Positions 17,317-22,369 of a DNA stretch of 22,369 nucleotides are shown here, in pieces. Below the pieces are notes generated by a model, which saw nothing but the letters and a program-made list of their open reading frames with translations, was not told the DNA's origin and did not search any database. The position numbers and the translations under genes are program-made. The stretch's first letter is position 1; each line of letters starts with the position of its first letter. The DNA is from Anammoximicrobium sp032229885. GTDB taxonomy: Bacteria > Planctomycetota > Planctomycetia > Pirellulales > Pirellulaceae. The stretch is taken from contig JAVYAJ010000003.1 of assembly GCA_032229885.1 (NCBI GenBank), positions 1 to 22,369 of the forward strand. Direction: 5' to 3'.

Positions 17317-17340
17317 GGACGCGACGGAGCGCGTCCCTCC
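17317..17340. repeat. GGAGGG-CTCCGT hairpin, copy B (inverted)
   Basis: On the minus strand this reads GGAGGG, then ACGCG, the loop CTCCGT, and CGCGT. On the plus strand GGACGCG (17317-17323) pairs with CGCGTCC (17330-17336). It is oriented opposite to copy A. The 23-bp units at 1-61 look like decayed relatives in the same orientation as copy B. Confidence 0.75.
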
Positions 17341-17468
17341 AGGGACGGCGCACTTTCCTGCGGTCGCGGTGTCAGCGGCCGGGCGCCAGCCCTCCGGTTC
17401 CATCGGCGTCCACAGGGGCGTCAGCGATCAACGTCCGTAGCCCACGCGAGGCGGTCGCCATTCAATGG

Positions 17469-17504
17469 GGCCGCCTTGTCGGGCAATGGGCCGGTCAGGC
17501 GGCC
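17469..17504. terminator. Possible terminator of the small gene
   Basis: GGCCGCCT and AGGCGGCC form an 8-bp stem with a 20-nt loop, overlapping the stop codon of the small minus-strand gene at 17495-17497. The GC-rich stem at the 3' end of the gene suggests a transcript-end structure. There is no T-run, so it is not a standard intrinsic terminator. Confidence 0.35.
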
Positions 17505-17815
17505 AGCGGGCGGCGTTGCGTGCTCTGGTGCGCGAGGACCGCAGCGACCAGCGTATCGGTTACGAGCGCGGTCAACGGGGTGCGATCGCTGGCCGCCAGT
17601 CGTCGATCCATGCTCAGAATCGTGGTGAGCTCTCGATTGACAACCTTGGCTGCCCGCGTCCGGATATAACCCCTGGCTTCGGCTGGCGACATATCGGGCG
17701 TCAATCCACTAACTCGCTGCATGACCTCGCTCAAACTTCGCTGCACAACGTGGCCGGCGATGTCCCGCAGTTGCGCGTCGTCCATATCTCGAAAGGTCCA
17801 CCGAAATAACCCCAT
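17495..17815 (-). CDS. Small hypothetical protein, 106 aa
   Basis: I do not recognise this protein, but it looks real. The minus strand has a strong ribosome binding site (AAGGAG about 6 bp before ATG 17815), and the sequence is balanced rather than Arg/Pro-rich like the shadow frames. It is predicted mostly helical, soluble and without a signal peptide or membrane segment. Visible parts are a short aromatic N-terminus (GLFRWTFRDMDDAQLRD, 2-18), helices around 19-36, 44-68 (SPAEARGYIRTRAAKVVNRELTTIL, given here only as a region) and 80-96, and a basic C-terminus. No Cys is present. It is isolated between repeat-bearing gaps; function cannot be inferred from context. Confidence 0.65.
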   Translation of the reverse strand: MGLFRWTFRDMDDAQLRDIAGHVVQRSLSEVMQRVSGLTPDMSPAEARGYIRTRAAKVVNRELTTILSMDRRLAASDRTPLTALVTDTLVAAVLAHQSTQRRPLAA

Positions 17816-18186
17816 CCTTGTACTCCTTGTCCAGGCGGTGCTGATGTCAGGCCGTCATTAACATCGAGTGATGACAGCCACCTTCTACACCTCCGTGTCA
17901 AGTAGTTCCGTCTGACCCGCCTAGGCCGAGTATGGCGCGAGCGGCCCCATGACAGGGGATCTGGCCATGCGCGAACAAGCGGTTCAAACCGACCGCCGCC
18001 TTGCCCATGCCGTGCAGTCAGGAGCTGGCATCGATCAGCGCTTAGCTTTGCGCCGAGTACGGGCAACCGATCGCGCCGTCCGGCAGCGCGGGCCGCACCG
18101 GACTCTAATGCAAGCCATCGCAACGAAAACCGCGAGCCGGTGAACACGGGCGAGCCGCAAATTTTGCCGGACACGGACAGATCCTC
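17816..18186. other. Intergenic region before tRNA-Cys
   Basis: This 371-bp stretch lies between the small gene and the tRNA-Cys promoter. It holds the leader of the small gene and a perfect minus-strand TTGACA (17896-17901), but with no convincing -10 partner. I see no other RNA or protein gene. An open frame entering from the tRNA antisense strand is rejected. Confidence 0.5.
17896..17901 (-). promoter_or_regulatory. Possible -35 box for the small gene
   Basis: The minus strand reads TTGACA here, about 80 bp before the small gene. The only -10-like hexamer downstream is TGTCAT at a 19-bp spacing (four of six matches). The call is tentative. Confidence 0.25.
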
Positions 18187-18215
18187 TTGACGGAATCGAA
18201 CCGATTCCTTAATCT
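18187..18215 (+). promoter_or_regulatory. tRNA-Cys promoter with palindromic spacer
   Basis: TTGACG (18187-18192) as -35 and TAATCT (18210-18215) as -10 are 17 bp apart, placing a start about 6 nt before the tRNA. Between them lies the perfect inverted repeat GGAATCG-AAC-CGATTCC (18192-18208), which overlaps the last base of the -35 and nearly fills the spacer. The position is typical of an operator, but no regulator is identified. Confidence 0.55.
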
Positions 18216-18227
18216 GCGGTCGGTCAT

Positions 18228-18300
18228 GGCGCCGTAGCCAAGTGGCTAAGGCAGCGGTTTGCAAAACCGCCATTCGTGGGTTCGACTCCCACCGGCGCCT
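18228..18300 (+). tRNA. tRNA-Cys (anticodon GCA)
   Basis: The 73-nt cloverleaf is complete. The acceptor stem GGCGCCG (18228-18234) pairs perfectly with CGGCGCC (18293-18299). The D arm is GCC/GGC. The anticodon stem GCGGT/ACCGC flanks the loop TTGCAAA with GCA at 18261-18263. The T arm GTGGG-TTCGACT-CCCAC is canonical. The discriminator base is T at 18300, which is U73, the identity element of tRNA-Cys. The 3' CCA is not encoded. No integrase or duplicated 3' end was seen, so there is no sign of its use as an attachment site. Confidence 0.97.
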
Positions 18301-18838
18301 CTTTCCTCACGTCCTGCAGCTTTTCGCACCGTCTCGTGTAAAGCCACGTAGGGCAACACATTAGGTTGCCCATTCTCGCTTCGGGCGCCCTTGCCTGGTT
18401 CGCCGCTTCTCGCACCGTTGTGCGCCCGCACCGTTGTGCGCCCGCACCCCTGTGCGCCGTTTCGCCGCTGGCGTGCTGCCGATTCACTGCCATGTTGGAA
18501 CCGCCGCCGTCCGTTCCTATCGCGGCTAGAGGCTTGGCCGTCGCCCTGGACGTCGTCATGTCTGGCAAAGATTCCAACGCCGCGGTCACCGTGTATCGCC
18601 GGGCATGGGGCGCCTGCCGACGGGCAGCGTAAGCGGTGGCACGCCGGTCCGATTCCGCGGCTGGGGTCCCGACGCGGCGCGCATCGGCCCGTCGCCAGCT
18701 GCCTGGTAGACGAGAGGCGATTTGTTCGCAAGGCGCCGCTCGAAGTTCGATCTAGTTTCGCGAACGGACTTCGCTGCGTCCCAGGCATCCGAGCATCGGA
18801 GATTCGCCCGATCCGGCATAGGTTGTGACTTTGTTTTT
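18301..18838. other. Intergenic region between tRNA-Cys and ABC exporter
   Basis: This stretch of about 540 bp has no credible gene. It contains a 16-bp triplicate at 18411-18458. Frames on the minus strand that cross into the tRNA are antisense artefacts. The exporter promoter starts at its right end. Confidence 0.6.
18411..18458. repeat. Three tandem 16-bp units, each a hairpin
   Basis: Units start at 18411, 18427 and 18443. The first two are identical and read CGCACCGTTGTGCGCC. The third has CCCT in place of CGTT in the loop. Each unit forms a small stem, (C)GCAC/GTGC(G), around a 4-nt loop. Substitutions are confined to the loop. Confidence 0.85.
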
Positions 18839-18847
18839 TGCTATGAT
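18839..18847 (+). promoter_or_regulatory. Extended -10 promoter of the ABC exporter
   Basis: TGCTATGAT is an extended -10 element (TG-n-TATGAT, -10 hexamer at 18842-18847) preceded by a T-rich stretch unusual for this GC-rich DNA. It would start transcription near 18854, giving a leader of about 48 nt before ATG 18902. TTGTGA at 18823-18828 is too close to be a normal -35 (13-bp spacing), which extended -10 promoters can do without. Confidence 0.55.
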
Positions 18848-18901
18848 CGACATGCGTTTGAGCCTTGGATTTCCAGACACGCCTCGGACAATGGATTGTC
18901 G

Positions 18902-20899
18902 ATGAAGAACTTTGCGCGCGTTCTCCGCTTGGCTCTCAAGCATCGTTTGACGCTGGCAGGCTTGGCGTGCTGTTCTCTGATGGTCGCCCTGTTCTGGGGC
19001 GGGAACATCGGCGGCGTGTATCCGATTGTCGAGGTGGCTATTCGCGGCACGTCGCTGCAGACGTGGGCGGCTGACCAGATTGCCGCGGCAGAGGTCAAGT
19101 CCGCCGAATTGCAGGCCGAAATGCAACGGCTGGACCAGGTCGCCCGGGACGCCGCGGCAGACGAGGCGGCGGCGGCCATTCGACAGCGCGGGCTATTGGA
19201 GCGTCGCCTGCAGGCCGAGCACGCGGCGCTGGCGACCGTCAATCGGCTGAAGCCTTACCTGGATCGATACCTGCCCTCGGATCCGTTCCAGACCATTGTG
19301 TGGATCGTCGTCGCGCTGATGTTGGCGACCGTGCTCAAAGACTTCTTCATCTTCGTCAATTTCCTGCTGGTCGAACGCGTCGTGCAGATGGTGGCGTTCG
19401 ATCTCCGCAAACAACTGTATCATCACCTGCTGCGGATGGATCTGGGCGAATTCGGCGAACAGCGGACCGGCACGATCATGAGCCGCTTCAATGTCGATTT
19501 GGGCTATCTGGCCACCGGCTTGAATTGTCTGCTGGGCCGCGCGATCCTCGAACCGTTGAAGGGGCTGGCGTGCCTGGCGGGGGCGGCTTTTGTGTGCTGG
19601 CGGCTGCTGGTGTTCTCTCTGCTGCTGGCTCCGCTGGCCGGTTTTCTGATCCGCACGCTGGCTCGCTCGATCAAGCGGGCCAACCGTCGCGCGATGGAGG
19701 AGAACGCGCAACTGATGGGGGTGCTGTCGGAGGCTTTTAACGGGATGCAGACCGTCAAAGCGTTTACGATGGAGCAATACGAGCGGGGCCGCTTTCACAA
19801 AGTCTCCAAAGCCTGTCTGCAGAAAGCCATGAAGATCGCCCTCTACAATGGGCTGTCCAAGCCGGCGACGGAGATTCTCGGACTGGGGATGGTGTTCATC
19901 GCGCTGATCGCGGGAGCGTATCTGGTGCTGAACCAAGAGACGCACATCCTAGGGCTGCAGATGTGCGATCGACCGCTGAGCATTCCCGCCCTGCTCTGCT
20001 TTTTCGGTTTGCTGGTCGGCGCCAGCGATCCGGCTCGCAAACTGTCCGACGTGCTGAACGGCATTCAGGGCGGTTTGGCGGCGGCCGACCGCATCTTTCC
20101 GCTGTTGGACCACCAGCCGAAAATCGCCGATCCGGACCAGCCGGTCGCCGCGCCACGGCCGCACGCTCGACTGGTATTCGATCACGTGAACTTTCACTAC
20201 ACGTCAGATCAACCCGTCTTGCAGGACATCGACTTGACGATCCCCTTCGGCGAGACGTTATGCATCGTCGGCCCGAACGGGTGCGGCAAGACCACCTTGG
20301 TCAATCTTCTGGTGCGATTCCACGATCCGGTCGGCGGCGCCGTGCGGCTGGACGGTGTCGATCTGCGCCAGTTGCGCCTGCGCGACCTGCGGCGGCTGGT
20401 GGGCATGGTCACACAACAGACGGTCCTGTTCGACGACACCGTGTACCACAACATCCGCTATGGCTCGCCCCAGGCCACTCGCGACGAAGTCCTCGCCGCC
20501 GCCAGACGAGCGCATGCGCACCGGTTCATCGAACAACAACTCGAGCAGGGGTACGAGACGATCGTCGGCCCGGGCGGCAATCGCCTGTCCGGTGGCCAGC
20601 GCCAGCGGATTGCGCTGGCTCGCGCGATCCTCCGCGATCCCGATATCCTGATTCTGGACGAGGCCACGAGTCAGATCGACATCGAGAGCGAACAGCAGAT
20701 CCATCAAGCGCTGGAACAGTTTGTCCGCGGCCGCACGGCGATCATCATCACCCACCGGCTGACCACGCTCGACCTAGCCGATCGGATCCTGGTCATGGAT
20801 GCCGGGCGAATCGTCGACCTCGGCACGCACACGGAACTGATTCGCCGGTGCGAGCTGTATCGGCGGCTGTACGATATCCAGTTGCGCCAGACGGCGTGA
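18902..20899 (+). CDS. ABC exporter, fused TMD-NBD (MsbA/lipid-type family)
   Basis: Half-size type IV ABC exporter that would work as a homodimer in the inner membrane. The substrate is unknown; the MsbA-like family moves lipids, peptides or drugs. In the 665 residues a transmembrane domain (about 15-390) is followed by a nucleotide-binding domain (about 424-665) with Walker A GPNGCGKTT (457-465), Q-loop VTQQ (503-506), signature LSGGQRQR (562-569), Walker B ILILDEA (582-588) and H-loop His618. The intracellular coupling segment FDLRKQLYHHLLRMDLGEF is seen near 166-184. Between TM1 (about 18-36) and TM2 (about 131-155) is a loop of some 90 residues, Ala/Glu/Gln/Arg-rich and probably coiled coil (58-112), much longer than in MsbA. 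ATG 18902 puts TM1 near the N-terminus and lies downstream of the promoter. No partner gene is adjacent. Confidence 0.94.
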   Translation: MKNFARVLRLALKHRLTLAGLACCSLMVALFWGGNIGGVYPIVEVAIRGTSLQTWAADQIAAAEVKSAELQAEMQRLDQVARDAAADEAAAAIRQRGLLERRLQAEHAALATVNRLKPYLDRYLPSDPFQTIVWIVVALMLATVLKDFFIFVNFLLVERVVQMVAFDLRKQLYHHLLRMDLGEFGEQRTGTIMSRFNVDLGYLATGLNCLLGRAILEPLKGLACLAGAAFVCWRLLVFSLLLAPLAGFLIRTLARSIKRANRRAMEENAQLMGVLSEAFNGMQTVKAFTMEQYERGRFHKVSKACLQKAMKIALYNGLSKPATEILGLGMVFIALIAGAYLVLNQETHILGLQMCDRPLSIPALLCFFGLLVGASDPARKLSDVLNGIQGGLAAADRIFPLLDHQPKIADPDQPVAAPRPHARLVFDHVNFHYTSDQPVLQDIDLTIPFGETLCIVGPNGCGKTTLVNLLVRFHDPVGGAVRLDGVDLRQLRLRDLRRLVGMVTQQTVLFDDTVYHNIRYGSPQATRDEVLAAARRAHAHRFIEQQLEQGYETIVGPGGNRLSGGQRQRIALARAILRDPDILILDEATSQIDIESEQQIHQALEQFVRGRTAIIITHRLTTLDLADRILVMDAGRIVDLGTHTELIRRCELYRRLYDIQLRQTA

Positions 20900-21345
20900 A
20901 CCGCGCGGCGGGCCACGGCGCGGAGCGGCTCACGGGCACGGTTCGAACGCCACCGGTTCGCTGCGATCACATTCGGGCTCGGCCATGAACAAACTCATTT
21001 TGTCCGGCGCCCCGCAGCCGAAAGGAAACCGTGCCCGCAACCGTGCACGAGCCAGCGGCGCTCTGCAAGACGCACACCATCACACGGGACCGCGTCGGAA
21101 ACCCATTTGCCCCCACCCACTTCTGTCACTCTCGGCAGCAACTCGGCCAAAGAACCCTGGGTCGAGCCGATCTTTTGTAACCCGAAGCGTTAGCGAGAGA
21201 AAGATAAGGATGGCCTCCACGTCGCCGACGAACCCCTCGTTCGTGCCTCTGAGAACAAATCCCTCGCTAACGCGTCGGGTTACAAAGGCCACGTTTCAGA
21301 CCGTAACGACAACGGCAACCGGGCGACGACGAAACATGATCCATT
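20900..21345. other. Intergenic region with inverted repeats
   Basis: This 446-bp gap between convergent genes holds the large inverted repeat at 21174-21286. An 11-bp inverted pair, CGGGCACGGTT (20933-20943) and AACCGTGCCCG (21027-21037), lies further left with an 83-bp interval; the short stem ACAAA/TTTGT near 20990-21003 is inside it. No credible gene was found. Confidence 0.55.
21174..21286. repeat. Large inverted repeat, planctomycete-type
   Basis: The left arm TTTGTAACCCGAAGCGTTAG (extended to 21197) and the right arm at 21263-21286 are 24 bp long and complementary except for one base (A against C at the 13th position). The 65-bp middle contains a further small stem, ACGAAC/GTTCGT (21228-21244). 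Open frames through the arms give peptides such as VTRRVSEG, which I recall as common spurious translations in planctomycete genomes. It may be a non-autonomous mobile element or a bidirectional transcription end between the two convergent genes. Confidence 0.85.
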
Positions 21346-21858
21346 TCAGATTCGCCCGACTTCGTCGCTGCGGTCCACGGCCCCGTGCGCAGGCAGTTTG
21401 GCGTACCGGACGATTCGGACCTCGCCATCGAATTCGCATTGGGCCAGTTCGTCTTCGATGATCGCTTGCACTTTCGCTGGTTTTCCGCCTCCAGATCCCG
21501 CACCGATCAATGGAAGCGCCAGCGATGCGTAGCCGCGATGTCGGGCAAGGGAAACCGCGTTCCGGACGGAATCACGAATCGAGCGTTCCGATGACCGCCA
21601 TAACAGGTTGATCCCGGCGACATGGATGATCGATTGGAAGGGCAGCGATCCCGACGTGGTCTCGACGGCGTGGCCCAACGGGATCGCGCCTATACGTCCG
21701 AGTTCCCGAAACGGTTGAAGGCCGCCGCGCTTCTTGATCGCCCGCGAAACGCCCTGCGGTAAGAGCAACCACCACGGAATGATGTTGCGGTTCCAGGCGT
21801 TAACGATCGCGTCGACGTCTTGGTCGAGCAGATCCCCGTCAACGACAGTCACTTTCAT
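21346..21858 (-). CDS. Macro-domain (ADP-ribose-binding) protein
   Basis: Macro domains bind ADP-ribose and often remove it from proteins or nucleic acids or hydrolyse related metabolites. The 170-residue, single-domain protein shows DGDLL (7-11), DAIVNAWN (16-23, with the conserved Asn), HVAG (79-82) and the glycine-rich loop LPLIGAGSGGG (116-126). The usual NAAN and GGGVDGAI region is replaced by NAWNRNIIPWWLLLPQGVSRAI (20-41), so it belongs to a divergent branch with an aromatic insertion instead of the triglycine catalytic loop. ATG 21858 has AGAGG about 10 bp upstream. It converges on the ABC exporter gene; no ADP-ribosyltransferase toxin is seen beside it in the window. Confidence 0.88.
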   Translation of the reverse strand: MKVTVVDGDLLDQDVDAIVNAWNRNIIPWWLLLPQGVSRAIKKRGGLQPFRELGRIGAIPLGHAVETTSGSLPFQSIIHVAGINLLWRSSERSIRDSVRNAVSLARHRGYASLALPLIGAGSGGGKPAKVQAIIEDELAQCEFDGEVRIVRYAKLPAHGAVDRSDEVGRI

Positions 21859-22152
21859 GCCACAGAAGCCTCTACTTGCGTCGGAGCTTGACGTTCGATC
21901 CGGCAGTACTCAGCCGCGTAGATCGTGCGTTGAACTGAGCCGCTTCGCGGGGATCGACCTCTGCGGATTCACTTGCCGCGCCACTTCCACGAAGTCAGTG
22001 TAGCAGCCTCAAGAGGCTCAACGCAACATGGCTTGAGTGGACGGAACGCAGCGAAAGTGGCCGATGGCAGGTGGATCGACGGCGGAAAAAAGTTGGTGTT
22101 AGAGTCTTAGTTCGTATCATGCGCGCACGGTGGGCGCATCTTGTACAGTGGT

Positions 22153-22165
22153 GTGTACAGTACAC
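22153..22165. repeat. 13-bp palindrome GTGTAC-A-GTACAC
   Basis: A perfect 6-bp inverted repeat with a single central base, in a GT-rich stretch. A partial copy, TTGTACAGTG, precedes it at 22141-22150. It has the form of a dimeric regulator site, but no adjacent promoter or gene is recognised. Confidence 0.5.
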
Positions 22166-22240
22166 TTGTGGGTTAGTGGCACGTGAATGGGTTAGGTGGG
22201 ATTGGGGTGGGGACTGTTGCGGGCCACAGACGACAGGGGG

Positions 22241-22369
22241 CGTGTTGGCCGAAGGCCATCACCACCGTAGCCAGGGGCAACGCCCCAGGAGTCAGAGATG
22301 ACAGAAACCGTGTTGGCCGAAGGCCAACATCACCGTATCACCGTGGCCCGGATGAATATGGCCTTCGGC
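22241..22369. repeat. Dispersed-repeat cluster with TTGGCC-GAA-GGCCAA hairpins
   Basis: Two 29-bp direct copies start at 22241 and 22309 (both open CGTGTTGGCCGAAGGCCA and end CACCGTA; two mismatches). Each contains a GGCC-GAA-GGCC hairpin. Between them is GGGGC-AAC-GCCCC (22274-22286). At the edge, TGGCCTTCGGC (22359-22369) is the same core in the opposite orientation and is cut by the window end. The unit probably continues to the right. Confidence 0.85.

Larger units (their letters stand above)
17055..17494. other. Repeat-bearing intergenic region
   Basis: This 440-bp gap separates two convergent genes. It contains the two related hairpins at 17227-17250 and 17317-17340, and just after them GTCCCT-CC-AGGGAC (17333-17346), which can form another stem. 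I find no credible gene. Confidence 0.6.
21859..22369. other. Gene-free right end with repeats
   Basis: No credible gene is visible from the macro-domain start to the window edge. Structures present are AGCCTC-AA-GAGGCT (22005-22018), ATGCGC/GCGCAT (22119-22139), the palindrome at 22153-22165 and the repeat cluster from 22241. A gene may begin beyond the edge. Confidence 0.55.

Noticed and set aside
18228..18300. tRNA-Cys as an integration site
   Set aside because: No integrase gene and no duplicated tRNA 3' end occur in the window.
18224..18788. Minus-strand frames ending or containing VEPTNGGFANRCLSHLATA
   Set aside because: This peptide is the antisense translation of tRNA-Cys, a well-known source of false gene calls. 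The perfect cloverleaf at 18228-18300 explains the sequence.
21080..21292. Small frame with VTRRVSEG and SLTLRVTK peptides
   Set aside because: These peptides are translations of the two arms of the inverted repeat at 21174-21286, not a protein gene.

Overview
The window is GC-rich bacterial chromosome with moderate coding density, genes on both strands and several long gaps filled with short repeats and hairpins. I read it as a planctomycete (inference). The reasons are the dispersed repeat types (the GTAACCCGA/GTTAGCGAG inverted repeat near 21.2 kb, the GGAGGG..CTCCGT hairpins, the TTGGCCGAAGGCCAA hairpins at the right end), frequent starts without a clear Shine-Dalgarno sequence, and the character of the proteins (TolC-like lipoprotein, TPR protein with an SH3-like N-terminus, ABC exporter with an enlarged first periplasmic loop).

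Left part (1-5.7 kb): a repeat cluster, then cysC (APS kinase, +), apbE (flavin transferase, +), a 13-bp minisatellite, and two minus-strand envelope genes: an exported SH3/TPR protein and an outer-membrane efflux lipoprotein. Middle (5.9-9.7 kb): a fused 23S rRNA methyltransferase RlmKL (-), diverging from an apparently orphan D12-class DNA adenine methyltransferase (+). Next (9.9-15.5 kb): cobalamin-dependent methionine synthase metH (-), diverging across a 680-bp gap from chorismate synthase aroC (+).

Right part (15.7-22.4 kb): a membrane-anchored protein of unknown function (+), a repeat-bearing gap, a 106-codon small gene with a strong ribosome binding site (-), tRNA-Cys(GCA) with a recognisable promoter that carries a perfect inverted repeat in its spacer, a gap with a 16-bp triplication, an ABC exporter behind an extended -10 promoter (+), a large inverted repeat, a macro-domain protein (-), and a repeat cluster running off the window end.

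Most genes are housekeeping or envelope functions and do not form one pathway; only weak functional links exist (sulfur and methyl metabolism for cysC and metH, nucleic acid methylation for rlmKL and the DNA methylase). No phage, CRISPR array, toxin-antitoxin pair or intact insertion sequence was found, and I do not see a clear novel multi-gene system. The most unusual signals are in the noncoding DNA: the hairpin family with compensatory stem changes, the operator-like palindrome in the tRNA-Cys promoter, and the minisatellite with a 52-bp higher-order repeat. Among the proteins, the atypical macro domain and the looped ABC exporter stand out.
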